Shown here: positions 10,595-23,620 of the stretch, piece by piece
Layout: each line of letters begins with the position of its first letter
How positions within the stretch are numbered: position 1 is the stretch's first letter
NCBI RefSeq assembly: GCF_016097555.1
Contig: NC_054712.1
Coordinates: forward strand, 43,957,986-44,021,985
Direction: 5' to 3'
DNA: 64,000 nucleotides
From: Gigantopelta aegis
Lineage: Eukaryota > Mollusca > Gastropoda > Neomphalida > Peltospiridae
The notes under the pieces: model-generated
Told to the model about the DNA's origin: nothing
Seen by the model: only the letters and a program-made list of their open reading frames with translations
Databases searched by the model: none
Program-made: the position numbers and the translations under genes

Positions 10595-11334
10595 ACAAAA
10601 GAAAACAACAACAACATTACGTGAAAAGGGTTATACATTTCTTGAAAAACACTATTTCCACTCCCACCACCATTTCCATGACCATTTGTAAGACATATCC
10701 TGGCACACCGTACCCGTGGTGTTTTAAGCAATCGACGACCACAATCTCAATCATAGTTACAGCTCATAACCCACGGTGTCGATGGCGTAAAGGAAATCCT
10801 GGTATTGGGCGTTAGACGTTTAACAAAATAATCGAATCAATTCGATTTCAACGTGTAAGCGAAGGCATGCGTCAGTTCTACTTCAAAGTAGGTGGGATAT
10901 TAACTTTAAAAACGACATCGATCAACTGCAAACCAGTGGTCAACATCAGAGTTAAGCGAAAAATGCAATTTACAGCTGATGTCGTCTGGTTGATCAATGT
11001 TGGAAGTTCATAACAGCCTCAAAATAATTGTATGTGCGTCATGTGTTATGACGCATAATACCAGTTCAGCCTTGGTAAAACAATTGATGACCTTGAAATT
11101 ATTCGCTAGTCACCCCCTCCTCCCCCACCCATCCTTCACCTCCCCTCCCCTCGCCTCATACATAGCGAGTGTATCCACTGATGCATCCAACAATACAATT
11201 AGTAATATGCGGGAACGTATCTGCGAAAGTCATCCAGTTACTAATTGAAATAGTTTACCATCTGCCATACCCTTGAGAATAAATCAAGAGTCACATTTAT
11301 CATAAGAATGACGTATGACGTATGCTTAATAAAC

Positions 11335-11382
<48 letters not shown>

Positions 11383-11636
11383 TATTTTTCGATACTCCTC
11401 CAAATTTCCTGATTAACAGCGATGTATTACATGCACGATTAATTTCTGCTCATTTGGTTTGTCTTGTATCCTAATGACATTGCAATGTTTACAGATGCGC
11501 ATAACTGTATGCTGTCCTTTTTTTTTATTTTTTTTTTGTACAGGTAAATGTATCACAATTACGATATCTGCTTTATATATAATTGTGTTCCGAGTATGTT
11601 GTCAACTTGTATTTATAATTTATAAGTCTGTAGATT
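10400..11636. other. Gene-poor stretch with poly-A, C-rich and TA repeats
   Basis: It holds a poly-A of about 40 (10551-10592), a pyrimidine-rich patch (11113-11155) and (TA)n at 11337-11374. I found no supported gene. Short ORFs here have no recognisable domain. Confidence 0.5.
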
Positions 11637-11842
11637 ATGCCGTCATATGTTTATCGCGAACCTCTGAGACTGATCAATTCTTGTTTCACATCACAAACCA
11701 TACCAGTGGACACATACGGGTTTACTTTCTCTGCCATGGGACTAACCATTAACTCTCTCGCTAACGGAGCTGACCTCACTAAACCGACCACTTGCGCATT
11801 ATCGCCTTTCCTTTTAAAACAGTCCCCGACAAGATGGTTATC

Positions 11843-12667
11843 CTATTTACAGTAACTGCAATGTGGACGAAAAGTTCGTGCATTGGCTGATAATGCAGGC
11901 CTATCCTTACCTTGCCCACCAGGTGCATTCCTTGCCTGACTAGCTGACCAACTAGATGACTCTCCCCGATAGTTACTTTCCCGGGAAAAACCTGGCTGAA
12001 ATTTCTTCTTATCACCCTGTTGTAAAGAGCTACCCTGTACTGCCTGAGCTTTGTGTATTAACACGTAATCATCTGCCACTATGCCTGCCTCCTCTATCTT
12101 TTTGACATCACGATCCTCTAAATGAATACGTAAGCTAACTGGTAATCCATTTTTAATGCCCTGTAAGATCAACAACTCCCGTAACTCGGTGTATGACTCT
12201 ACCTGATGAGACACCACCCATTTATCAAACATCCCTGCCTTCTTAGCCACAAACTCACTATACGACTGACGCTGCGTTTTTCTCAACTCGCTATACCGTA
12301 AACGATAATCCTCAGGTCGTAATTCATAAGCCCTCAACACTGCAGCCTTAACTAGGTCGTACTGACTTGCTCGCTCATCACTCATTAAATTATAAGCTAC
12401 ACTAGCCTTCCCCTTAAACTTAGACACGGCTAACAATGTCCACTTAGACTGCGGCCAATTTAGCTGCTTAGCGGCCCGTTCAAAAAGTTGGAAGAACATA
12501 ACTACCTCCTGATCATCAAATACAGGCACTGATCTATAAGCCTCCGACATGTTAAAACCATTTCCTGCCTCCCGTCTAACTTCTTCAGTATTCAACTTTA
12601 ACTCATGTTCCACTTTTAATTTTGCTAACTGGAATTCTCTATCTCTATCTCTATCTTCTCTATCCCT

Positions 12668-12739
<72 letters not shown>

Positions 12740-12770
12740 CTCTATCTCTTTCTTTCTCTCTATCCCTCTC

Positions 12771-12853
<83 letters not shown>

Positions 12854-13153
12854 TTCTCTATCTCTCTCTGTATCTAATGCACGTTCTTCTCTTTCATACT
12901 CAACTTTTTAAAAAGCTAATTGTTGTTCCACACTTAACTCATTTATCTCTATCTCTGGAACAATCTCACTGTCTTCCATAACAGGCCTATCACCAAAACC
13001 TTTCTGGATAATAATTGTCTTTATATCACCTAAGGTTTTAGCTGATGTTAAATCAATTTCCCGCTGACTTGCGATTTCAACTAACTCGGCCTTACGTGCT
13101 CGCTTAATCTCCACTACAATGAGCGTAGGCCTATCCAGCAAATTCTTATCCAT
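11843..13153 (-). pseudogene. Gag region of the LTR retrotransposon (fossil)
   Basis: An N-terminal block (13153-12908) has a SAP-like KAELVEIASQ motif. A long Arg/Glu low-complexity segment coded by the GA repeat follows. A second block (12613-11843) resembles metazoan gypsy Gag capsid regions (KFKGKASVAYNLM, ELRPEDYRLRYSELR) and leads into a zinc-knuckle start (HCSYCK). It is broken by a few changes. In life it would have formed the element's particle. Confidence 0.7.
12620..12890. repeat. (CT)n microsatellite within gag
   Basis: About 270 bp of CT dinucleotides with TATC and TTTC interruptions. Ser/Leu ORFs on the plus strand are artefacts of it. Confidence 0.9.
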
Positions 13154-13289
13154 GTTTAGATATGACGCACTTATTATTAATTAATTTTCTAGTGAACAAC
13201 GTTACTACTTCTAGTAAATTTGTAAAAATAATTTATAAAGCCCCCATTTACAAACAATACTTTTTTAAATATGCATGTCCCGTTTCAGA

Positions 13290-13318
13290 TCCGGGACGAG
13301 CGCCCCAATTTTCACTCC
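13290..13318 (-). other. Primer-binding-like site next to the LTR
   Basis: On plus, atccgggacgagcgcccca ends in CCA and resembles the 3' end of a tRNA. It is close to, but not identical with, the tRNA-Pro end used by some retroelements. It sits a few bases inside the LTR edge, where the family places its primer site. Confidence 0.5.
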
Positions 13319-14442
13319 TGTCACGGGGATCCTATAATACCCGTAACTGAATGAAGCACACAATTATCCAAATATCTCTCCTAACTGTATATCTATTAGA
13401 TCTCTCTGTAACGGGCAGTTATACCCGCGTGGCTCGTCTAGGTATGATCAGAGATAAGATCTTATATAAGGTTCACTAGAAAACACAACAAAACACAATA
13501 CACTTTGGAATCTGTATTAATACTACGCTGACAAATGTACTGCCGCAGTAGTTAATTAACAACAACAAATAATAACAACCCAGAACTGATCACTTAATTA
13601 GTTAATCTCTAGGTGTCTAGTTTACACAATATTCTAATCACTTCACCGTGACACAACACCCACACGTGTGGTAATTGAGAAACGCTTCCAGGGGAATTTA
13701 ATTAATAAAGGAATTACAACTCTATTCCTAACTGGTTAATTTTTAATTAACCCTTAACTACTCATTCAGTAACCTTGTAATACAGAATTAATACTGGTAC
13801 CTATCACAATAAAGACAATAACCTACAGTTTACCTAGGTCCTCTAGGATGACTGGTTAAACTTTATATATATTAGAACAGTGAGCCTACAGTTTACTGCG
13901 TCAGATGACCGGCAGCACCGTCTAAATAATATTGGTATAATACAGTATTTATATATTTAAAGTCACATCAATCACATCAAGGTTATACAACAGAGCAGAA
14001 ATAATATTTACCAAGTCCAAACGGACGCGTTCCCTGGAAGTCTTCCAATATGTTTCTACCTGATATCTCTAAAACCCTAGCTATTTATTTTAAAATCCCA
14101 GTATCGCCTGGGGGTACATCGCGGCACCGAATACCTACAAGTGATATTTCCACAGCGACCAAGACGACAATTTTCCTTAGATGGCCAGACTTGCTGACGC
14201 CTAGTTCGCCAGCAATACCCCGAACGTACCGAACTAGCGGATGTATTACGTAACTACTGGCCACATGGCCTCCGCATCTGGTCTGGGTGTGTATTGGAAA
14301 GTACAGCTCGACGACCGTCGCGCGGAGGTATTACGCAACAAGGTGCCCACCTGGGCTTAAGTGCATATTGAGACTGCACACGGCCCTCTAAAACAATTAA
14401 TATCGCCACAGGCGAAAAGAAATAAGAGCATGTTCCTTCACA
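13319..14442 (-). repeat. LTR of the truncated retrotransposon
   Basis: It is about 1124 bp. The terminal TGT...ACA pattern and the whole length match the solo LTR at 5632-6765 in reverse orientation, including the words cacacgtgtgg and aattaacaacaacaaataat. Confidence 0.85.
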
Positions 14443-15595
14443 GTTGTAAAAAATAATAGTTTTATCTGGGTAAAAAAAATGTGCTATTTTATTTCATCTA
14501 GTACCAATGGGTCAAGTAGCCTTGTCCTTGAAACATGTATGGGGTACCTGTTAAAAAAAAGTACTCGAATTTTGTGCGAAACTAGGGTAGTTATAGACGC
14601 TACCCGTTATCTCAGAAACGAGCAGCTTGTCCCCCATTTTTTTCTGATTCACTTTAAGTGTAAGGGGTGGTAGTATTTATATCCGTGGCGTTTATGTCGG
14701 TTGATACGTTGATACGAGTTTTAGCCACATATGTTACTATTGTCGTCTATGGGATTTGATTTGGTAGTATACACCCTATAAAGCAGCCGTAACAACAACA
14801 AAATAATCAATACATTTAAATAGACCAAAGACATGTAGATTAAAAAAACCTATACATATCCATGGCGTCCTTAGTCTGGTCTATTAACAGATGGAACAAA
14901 AAATAATATATTCTATACAGAAGTTGTGTGTGTGTGTGTGTGTGTGTGTCTGTGTGTGTGTGTGTGTGTGTGCCTGCCTGTATGTGTGTGTATGTGTACA
15001 TGTATGCACGAACCTATGCATGTATGCATGCAGGGAAATAGATGTGAGAAGAGCCTGTATAAATATATGATACAAAGTACACCAAGGTTAACCTAAACGA
15101 CGCCGGGACTGTTTTCGTGCACTTTCAAAGGCAATAAGGTAATTTGAACAATACAAAACTATATATATACTCTTCAAAAAACGTAGAGGAGCTCTAATAA
15201 GAATTTACAATTGTCAACATTGTAAGGTATATCTTAAATGACGATTGGGGTCAGAAGTGAATTTGAAAGTTGATGTTTTTTATCAGTAAATCGCAAATTA
15301 AAACAAACAAAATGACTAAAAACAAAACAATAACAACAGAATGAAAAAGATTGAGAGAAATAATGTTCCATAGTGATTAATGAACCTTCCTGGAAATTGT
15401 CAAATTCGAGAATTACACCCAACGCACGTGTATGGGGCAACTGCGTGATGCATGTACAAACTATGGACTGTATTTCGGTGTGTTGATAAACAGACCTGAA
15501 CGTTCTTTACTAGGATGTTTGTGGTCTAATAGTTGATATTAATATTTCAGATTCCTCTACTGTGTTTGAAGAGTATATATATAATAAAGAAAACT
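14443..15595. other. Gene-poor stretch with CA/GT repeat
   Basis: (GT)n lies at 14925-14972. Words near 14862-14890 (ccttagtctg, ctattaacagatggaac) resemble the intron-1 sequence of the UGT genes (17165, 22615, 56030). No ORF with a recognisable domain. Confidence 0.5.
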
Positions 15596-15599
15596 AAGT

Positions 15600-16611
15600 C
15601 TAAGTTGTTAAATTACGGTGATTACTTCCTTCAGAAAAAACAAAAACTAATTAAAATCTGTTTTGGAAAAATGTATTACAAAGTTGGTTAAAGATACAAC
15701 AAACACAGACTTGGGAAAATAATGATGAAATAATGAGTACAAATATTTGGTATATTAGTCATATCATTAAAGATGATAAACCTATATTGTATAAACACTT
15801 TTTGAAAAAGGCATAATTTTTATACAAGATTTATTGAATGAGCAAGGACAGTTCATGGATTATGAAGTTTGTAAAGCAAGATACAATATAAAATCTTTTT
15901 TTTTAGAATATGCCACTTTAATAAGAGCAATTTTCCCTTTCAATCTAAGAATTTTTTCTAAAAAATGCAAAGGGATGTAAAACAATATACCAATTATTGA
16001 ACAGGAATAAAGTAATACCTACATCACAAATAAAATATTGTAAACTGGGTTGTACTTTTTCTCCACAAATATGGCGATACTATTACAGTTTACCGTTTTC
16101 AGTTTTAAAAGACCCATCTTTAATGTGGTTCCAGTATAAAATCTTACACAGAACAATAACAACAAATACTTTTTTGCATAAAATAAAATATATAGATTCT
16201 GATATTTGTCATTTTTGTTATCTCCAACCAGAAAATTTAGAACATTTGTTTTATAATTGTACAAAAGTTGCTGAAGTCTGGAAAGCGGTTGAATATTGGT
16301 TACAAGCCAAAGATGAACACATCTCATTGGACAAAAATATAGTTTTGTTTGGACTTATAAATCAACAATACAGATTTATTAATTGGCTAACTATTAATGT
16401 AAAATATTACATTGATAGAATGAAAATTCAGAAGTCTGGACTAAATGTTGAGGCACTTCAAAATATAATAAAAGATAAACTGCAAATTGAAAAATATATA
16501 TTGTATAAAAAATGTCAGTTCAGTGAATTTGAAGAAGTTTGGAGACCTTGGCAAATTTTCTTTGAAAATAATCGTTAATGGTTATAGTTTGGAAATCTGT
16601 CTTCTTTACTC

Positions 16612-16655
<44 letters not shown>

Positions 16656-16720
16656 TATTTTATTTTTTTTTTTTTTTTTTTTTTATTTTTTTTTTTTTTT
16701 TCTCTCTCTCTCTCTCTTTC
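15600..16720 (+). mobile_element. 3' end of a Tx1/L1-like LINE (5' truncated, inactive)
   Basis: Only the region after the reverse transcriptase remains. Words typical of this group appear: IIFIQDLLNEQGQF (about 15810-15855), then CHFCYLQPENLEHLFYNC (zinc-finger-like) and VWRPWQIFFENN at the end. The readable part is 15997-16578 (193 aa without an initiating context), and upstream pieces lie in other frames with stops. The 3' end carries (TTA)n and poly-T before a CT repeat. Clade assignment rests on the C-terminal motifs alone. Confidence 0.75.
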
Positions 16721-16777
16721 TTGACTTGAACATTCGCTCTTTTTTTATAAAAATTTCTCTGCCCATATGAAATTTTA

Positions 16778-16832
16778 ATAGAGGTTATTCACGTCACATC
16801 ATTTTGCTTCCCTTGTTGAGAATAACCTCTAT
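16778..16832. repeat. Perfect 13-bp inverted repeat (hairpin)
   Basis: atagaggttattc (16778-16790) and gaataacctctat (16820-16832) flank a 29-nt loop. The function is unknown; it may be a tiny foldback element. Confidence 0.55.
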
Positions 16833-16839
16833 ACATGCA

Positions 16840-17140
16840 TATTTATATATGTACATGCAGGGATTTGTCCAGGATTTTTCACCAGGGGCCCATAGAAGAT
16901 AAAATTGGGAAAACAAAATAAACAATGAAGGCACATTGAGAATTTTCAATGCCTGTTTCTTCTAGGAGGGGGACCTTTTTGGGTACCAGAGAATGCCTGG
17001 ATAGATCCCTGACATATAGGCCTATAAGTAGTTGTATTATAGACTCGTACTGTAAGTAATGACTTCAGGGCCCCCAACCCTGACATTACCAAATGGTTTC
17101 TGGGGTAATAGAAATTGGGGAAAAAAAAGAAAAGAAAAAG
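16840..17140. other. No gene seen
   Basis: G- and A-rich words, including caggggcccat and ggcccccaaccc, suggest old MITE remains. Nothing is firm. Confidence 0.4.
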
Positions 17141-17311
17141 ACTAGATAAACTGTAAACATCGGTGGTGTCCCTAGTCCGCGCTGTTAACAGACGGAACGC
17201 AAAACAACGTCTTTTACATAGAATTAGTCAGCAAGGGAAATACGAGTATCTCTCCAGCTGGCGCTACCTTATATAGTGATAACTAGAAACAACTCTTTGC
17301 CGGAAACTTAC

Positions 17312-17545
17312 CACTGAAGCTGAATGTCTGTGTCCAAAGAGTATACTAGCTGACACAAACTAACACCAGTCACTGTTTACCATGATCATTATTTGTCTGT
17401 TTTGCTTCGTCGTGAGTCACTTTATGATTTCGAATTAACACAATACTATATGGCCCCGGTCGGGTAACAGGGTTATGACCTTGACACATGAACCCTCTGG
17501 ATCGTTAACGTAGCATACTTGTATTTATAAACATCTCCTACGATG
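17312..17545 (-). promoter_or_regulatory. Orphan UGT-type promoter module and first-exon donor
   Basis: On minus, the exon end reads ...cttcagtg followed by the donor GTAAGT (GT at 17311-17310), as in the UGT2 and UGT3 first exons. Upstream lie a TATA-like catatagtattg (about 17450) and half-sites spaced by 5 (TAACAG/TGACCT on plus, 17465-17481). No UGT coding exon lies downstream on this strand, only the LINE and LTR fossils, so it is an orphan. Confidence 0.5.
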
Positions 17546-17559
17546 CAAAATACAAGGTG

Positions 17560-19380
17560 GATAAACAACAGTGTTAATAATAAACCAGTGTGTTATCGCT
17601 GCCGACAGTTATTGTTAACTGTTGCTATGTGTTTCTGTATAATGTATCTCACCACTATCGATTATACCTCTGTGATAATACAGCACTGACTAACTTATGA
17701 AAAGTAGGTACTATATACTACCAGACCACAGGGCAATTTCACAAAACGTCTGTGACTAGCAGCTATGCAGGGCATACATTTACAAGGGTTTTGCATCTAT
17801 TTCTCGAAGAAAATTACAATATTACGGAAAATTGATCATTTTAAGGACAAAAGAAAATGAAATATGTGTTTTTCTAACTATATTTGGTATACTATAACAG
17901 TAATAAGAATTGTGGTTTAGTCGTAGATTTACGTTTACGTGCAACGCTACGTTAACGATGTTTTGTGAAATTGGGCCCAGCTGAGAGCAGCCTTTTTATA
18001 CGATTTAAGTAAATCAAATTCAAATTATGCCATCTGCAACTTTAATAACCCAGCCTCCTTCACACATGGTGTAACTGGGGTAAGGCAAGTCTCGTTAAAT
18101 ATATGTAGCACACGCAGAGTAAACAATTCCCTGTAGCTAAGCATATGTGACATATGTCAATTTGATATGTCATAATCATGATGTTCCCAATGTTCGCATT
18201 CCAATATTCCATAATCATACTGTCAAATCTGTTCAGACACCAACATAATAAAATAAAGAAAAGTGGTACTCTTTTTCATATAACTACATTCCCCTAGTTG
18301 GCTGAAATAGAGGTGTGATCCCTTAATACTTAATAAAACCAACCAGTTCCGTTACTACTGGATATATTAGCATGGCTTATTTAATGTGTCATTTCATTGA
18401 GTTTCGATCATCTTTAATTATAGTATGATGATTATTGTTTTGAAACATGAAATTTCTTTTTTTCCGATATATCTAGCCTGTCACAAGCAACCAACATTAC
18501 AGTCCGTCCCACACGGAACGCCTTTATATGCCATGGAATTTACTACAAGTTATTTGTTTCTGAGCCGATTATTTCCTAAATTGGACACACACATAGTTGT
18601 TGTTTTTTTGTTATTTCCAAAACACTTTTACTGTTCTTTTTAAGTTAAGCCAAACTGAAATTATTCCCCCCCCCCCCCCTTCCCCCATGTTTGTAGAAGG
18701 ATGGAACATATTAATTTTTATTGATTTAAATATTATGACAGTGTTCATATTCCTCTTCATACAGTGACAGCCATATTGGATTTGGCCCTTTATTTAAACT
18801 TAATGCTGTAAATATTATATTAAATAAATAAAGAAATAAATTAATAAATAATTACAAATGATATATAATATTATGACGCACATTTGAAATTAAGCACTGC
18901 AAATTTGTGCAAACCTTGCGAAAGCTAAAACAACAACTTTCTATATCGTAAATAAATAATTAAAAATCCACTTTCTTAGGTGATATTTTGTGAGATATGC
19001 TACAGACACAAGCTCGTGGTTCACACGAATGTTTATGGCCCATAGTCTGACTGCTATGTGGCGTGTAATAGGTCTAGCCACGTTTACAAACACCGTCGCC
19101 CGTAGACCCTTCCTTGTGCTGATATATCAGTGGATGCGTTGATCCGATTCGCTTAGATCACACAAAGCAATATAGATATACCATACATAATGTGTTACTC
19201 TACGCAAAGTAACAAACTAAAACTAAACATTGTTGCTGATAATTCCAGTCTCAATAATTATCTTGAGCACTTTAATCACCCAAGGTCAATTTTAAAGCAA
19301 TAGGATTCCAAACACTTGATAGTGATTCATGGGGCCAGTGGTGATATATGCAGAACATCCTCTTTACTTGAATCTACCTT
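17560..19380. other. Gene-poor AT-rich stretch
   Basis: No ORF with a recognisable domain. It includes a poly-C (18666-18679). The part near 19325-19440 resembles the 3' flank of the UGT genes (taccttgtgcagata). Confidence 0.45.
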
Positions 19381-19439
19381 GTGCAGATATAAAATTTTCA
19401 AAATACTAATGGTTCTGTTACTGAGATTCATTTGGATTT

Positions 19440-20800
19440 TTAAAAAAATGAAACGGACACAGAAGACTTTCTACAGCAGATGCATCTAAACAACGCCAAC
19501 ACTCCATAGATTACCAGCAAGGTGAAACTGAAAATCACAAACCAGAGTTCACCCAGTGTGTACTGAAAATAGTTCAGTCTGTTGGTGGGCGGTTTAAGAT
19601 GTTTGTCCCCATATTTGATCACGTGCTCTATGGCGCTCGCTCCTCTCTCCGCCCCTGTTTCCGGTCTGTCCCTGAAGAGCTGAGACATCCGCCGCATATT
19701 GGAAGAAATGGATGAGTCGTTCAACACGGAGTTTAAGGTTTGAACCATTTCCTCTGTAGTGGACGTTAGAATGTCCATAGTTGTCCCGATTCTGTGGTGG
19801 TTGACTTTAATGGCTGTTTGGAAGGCGTCTGCATTCCAAGGTGTGCATATGATAGGAACCGAATGGTATAAGGATTCGAAAAATCAATTTTTACCACAGT
19901 GAGACACAAACAGTCGAATGTTTGGATGGGCGAAAACGTCATTTTGTGGCATCCAGTCTACGATCTTGATATTAGCTTTCTGTTTGATTTTAAAATGATG
20001 TCCTATGGAAGTTGGTTCAAAGCAGACACTAATCGCTGGATGAACTCTGCGGACTCCAATTTCAGCATACTTCCAAACGAAACCAAAATTACTCCAGTCT
20101 TCGAGTTGTCAGAGTATGTCTTCAGGTCATTAGGTAGAAGTGATGGGGGGGGGGGGGGGGGGCGAGCTGTCAACCCCCCTACCTGGACGAAGTTGGGGAA
20201 GGTAGCTTTAGGATAATCCACAATGTAGTCAGAATTCTCGAGATACAACATCGATTCTCGGAACAACGCCTCCGGGACAATGTTCTTGAACGGATCGTCA
20301 TATTTGGTGAGATCTAACGGGCTTTTAAGATTTGGTGTCATCAAAGTCAGAATAAGGTAGTGCAGGCTGTTGAGAATTCTCTGTAAAGCTGTCATTTCGT
20401 TAGTGTACGGGCCAATTGGCTGAGGGTAGGTGTAGGGCTGAAACGCCTCTCCGCTGTCAAAACCGACAAAAGCGCTACCAACAGATACAGTAGGAACATC
20501 CATGTAGTACGGGACAAGACAATAGCAGTAGGCGATTGGGAGACCCTCCGTCATGAATACGTCATATCCGGCCTCTTTCAACTGATCTAGTTGATCTCGG
20601 TTTGAGAGCTGGCTGTCACAAATACTGTTGATGGCAACCACTGCTTGCATGAGAGCCTGAAAAATACTCTTTTCTCTCGTAACTACGTTTCTCTCTATGG
20701 CACCAATTGCCGCTTGATACACACCTTTGTTGGTTTCGCTCACATCATAGGTTGAATCTTAAAATTCTGAAAGCAGTGTCTTGTGTCGAAGAAGTCAAGA
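19440..20800 (-). pseudogene. UGT1: broken UDP-glycosyltransferase
   Basis: Homologous to UGT3 from about residue 55 to the end. The N-terminal block (20743-20003) has the acceptor-binding half ([47 protein letters not shown]). The C-terminal block (19778-19440) has TTEEMVQTLNSVLNDS, ERGASAIEHVIKYGDK and a membrane anchor. Breaks: TAG at 20003-20005, TGA at 19884-19886 replacing Gly in the CGKNG motif, and a short deletion with frameshift near 20748. The sequence is truncated at about 20800, so the signal peptide and first residues are lost, and a poly-pyrimidine tract abuts the break. Its last residues are VSVSFF rather than a lysine ER signal. It is a host gene relic. Confidence 0.9.
20146..20163. 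repeat. Poly-G run inside UGT1
   Basis: The equivalent position in UGT3 is a short Pro-rich segment (RPPAPLHND). In UGT1 it has expanded to a C run on the coding strand (PPPPPPS). Confidence 0.7.
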
Positions 20801-21640
20801 TGCCCTTTTTTTCTTTTTTTAGCACGACTGTATAATTAGATCCACCCCTTCACCACGTTCGAGGCGAACGAACATCAAAGCACCTGAGATATATAAAGGA
20901 TAATAAATGAGATACCAGTTATTATCAAATTTATGTTCCGAGTCAAATAATTTGTAGTTGTCGCGAGCTTTAGTCAGTGACAAATGAAAAGTATTTCACT
21001 TGGAGCATAACTTTGATAACAACTGGTACCGAGTTTGCTGTTCTATTTGTTACCCCAGTTATGTTTTCTCTAAACGCCTTTATTTTAGACGCACATGCAC
21101 GTACATGTAGGCTATAAAAACAATGTAAACCACTTTACACACTGTCTGGGTATTGCTACAACTTTGCATTGTAATCACGTTCACAGATAATTTTCAAAAA
21201 CAAAAATTATCGTTATTCTGCTAAAAATATAAATAATGATTTGCGTTAAAACGACATTTTATTATAAATTTAACATTAAAACAGTCGTGAACACAAACTC
21301 ATCAAAGTACATGACGTCATTTTGTGTGTTTGCCAAATCGTGATGATGTTGTATTTAGTACTGACAAAGTCATTGGTTTGTAAGCGTCAAATCATCCAGT
21401 AATATTCTACGTCACACCACTGCAGAATATTTCTCATTGAGAAAATATGGAAAATATTTTCCCTGTTATGAGTGGTCACTAGGGTAATACATATAGTTAT
21501 TTACTGAATTAGTAAAAATAAACATATTCTTCATTGTGTATGAACTGTACGAAAACGGAAAGTACTAGCACTGGGAGTTGAACTGTTACAACCGGTATCA
21601 AAGCAATAAACGTCTATCATAGACTGCAGTCTTATAATGA
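20800..21640. other. Upstream flank of UGT1 with a long hairpin
   Basis: No ORF. 20908-20945 and 20998-21036 form an imperfect inverted repeat (ataccagttattatcaaa against the reverse of tttgataacaactggtac), possibly a small foldback element. Confidence 0.5.
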
Positions 21641-21755
21641 CATACTTTCCTGTTTGTCTCGTCTTAATAAACGGGGAGGAAGGCGACATAGGCCCCCAGT
21701 TTTGGAAAATTTACCAAACGTTGTCTCGGTGCCCTCAGGTGTACGCGTCCCATCT

Positions 21756-21862
<107 letters not shown>

Positions 21863-21894
21863 CGTTAAAATTAAAGGTAAATGCCAATAACAAA

Positions 21895-22110
21895 ACGTTT
21901 ATTCATCTTCGCATTATTACCAACAGATATGTAGGGTTCTGTAAGCATTTGACATGGATTATAACTGATATTGTGAGTAAAATGATGGAAATACATGGTG
22001 AAATGTTTTCAGGCCAGCTCATTTTGCCCAAATATGTCCAACATATTTGATAAAATGTGAAGGTTTGCGCCACATTTGGGGAGGGGGGAGGGGCTGTAGC
22101 TAATCCCCCA
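21895..22110 (+). repeat. Unnamed interspersed repeat, copy 1
   Basis: It shares taaaatgatggaaatacatgg and flanking words with 24240-24500 and 62040-62150. It ends in a G-rich patch. I cannot assign it to a known family. Confidence 0.5.
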
Positions 22111-22554
22111 TCTTGAACGCGAATGCTAATAATATACCGGTAACGAGTTTCAACTACAAAGTGATGAAGTATAAGCTATTCCTCACTTATGTCCTTTTTC
22201 AAATGTGCGGGTAACGCATGTAAAAAGCGTGGTTTTGTAAACACAGGTAAAACACACACACATGTGAAATGCACCACGGGTGTATGTCTTGGTCAAGTGT
22301 TTCAGCGTTTTACGTAAACCAGTGTTAAACCTAGGTTTTGATATAACCCGGTGTTTCGAAACCCAGACACATGAAAGCATCCCAATAGCTCTATACACTG
22401 ATGCTAACATTTTATCAACAATGTGTGTTTCTAATGTGCATTATGTGGCATTGGGCGTTTCATTGAATTTCCACTCTTGAATTGTATGATTTAAAACAAA
22501 TAAAATTATAACGCTAACATTTAAAATAGAACAATTCAGTAGCTCTGTTTGCTC

Positions 22555-23080
22555 GTTAGCAAGAAAAAACAACAATATGAAACAACTGACAAAACACGAA
22601 TTACTACATAGAGGTGGTCTCCGGACTATTAATAGACGAAGCGGGGGGAAGGAAACCCCGTACGAAAAATACGCAGCCGATAAAAGCCTGTTCAGCCGCG
22701 CAAGAAAACAGTTTATATAAGCAAATTAGTAATACAACTCTGTGCTAAAAACTTACTAGAGTACCCGAATGTTCGTGTCCAATCTCTAGAATCGACCTAT
22801 GGATTCCGTTGCTGACGTAATTGATAAAAAGTAGTAATAGCATTCTGTTTTTATTTGATTAGCGAAAAAGTGCAGATTTCACGTTCATAAAAAGAATGTT
22901 AACCAATCCAGACGCCTATTACAAAACAGCAATTATAAAATGAGATTATTGTAATATGTACTGCATTTTATGTCTGTGTCGTGACGTCATGGCCCTACTC
23001 TCAGCTGATTAAATGTGTATTACTTCCTGTCAGATACTACCATTGATTTTTTTTTTTAATGACGTAATGAACAACGGCCG
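22555..23080 (-). repeat. Inverted duplicate of 59701-62040 (shorter form)
   Basis: Long matches on opposite strands include ggtctccggactattaatag, aacattctttttatgaacgt (reversed) and tgacgtcatgg. This copy lacks the 1.8 kb present between 59985 and 61795 in the other. Confidence 0.8.
22757..22830 (-). promoter_or_regulatory. UGT1-associated noncoding first exon with splice donor
   Basis: On minus, 'cgggtactcta' is followed by GTAAGTTTTTAGC (GT at 22756-22755). It is about 2 kb upstream of UGT1, as in UGT2 and UGT3. The same exon appears on the plus strand at 61800-61842. It is probably the leader of UGT1 before its decay. Confidence 0.5.
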
Positions 23081-23084
23081 TCTA

Positions 23085-23572
23085 CTTCCTAAAGGACCAA
23101 TATATTAACTAATGAAAAGTTCGCAGTACCATCTATTCCTTAGCAATACTGGTCTTACTGCCAGGATATTAAGTCCGGGTCGGACTGGCATTCCTGGACA
23201 ATCAAAATTTAAGTCCGGTGGTACATATAAAAAATAAATTATAAATGTAAACAAAATGAAAAGCAGTTTCCCTTCTGGTTTATTTAATTAACTTGGGATA
23301 CTGGCGCCTCTCTTTATTTAAATATTTTCTATTTATTCCAATATTTTCCATTTATATCATTTGCAAGAGTATGTACACATTTTGTTGACCTAATTACACG
23401 AGCAAAACCAAGGTCTTTATTCACTGCGTGTTGTTCCAACTAATAAACGTTTAAACATTTAAAAGTTATTCGAAAAGATGTTCCATAATTCGAAGCATGT
23501 ATTAATACTCGCAGATAAGTATAACACAATTTTCTGTTAGACATTATATACTGGTATTTGGTACTACTACTG

Positions 23573-23620
<48 letters not shown>

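Larger units (their letters stand above)
11640..14442 (-). mobile_element. Truncated Ty3/gypsy-like LTR retrotransposon: one LTR, primer site and gag region
   Basis: Read on the minus strand it is an LTR (14442-13319), a tRNA-complementary primer-binding-like site directly after it, a short leader and a gag region. It stops near 11640 without pol or the second LTR. The copy is a broken fossil with several breaks, and a long CT/GA microsatellite lies within gag. Its LTR is clearly related to those at 5632-6765 and 25876-29198. The family is inferred from the gag type and primer site, because no pol is present. Confidence 0.8.

Noticed and set aside
10498-10731. 77-codon minus ORF with Gly-rich stretch
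   Set aside because: It runs into poly-A/T and shows no known motif or splice context.
12549-12981. Plus-strand Ser/Leu ORFs
   Set aside because: Shadows of the CT repeat inside the minus-strand gag region.
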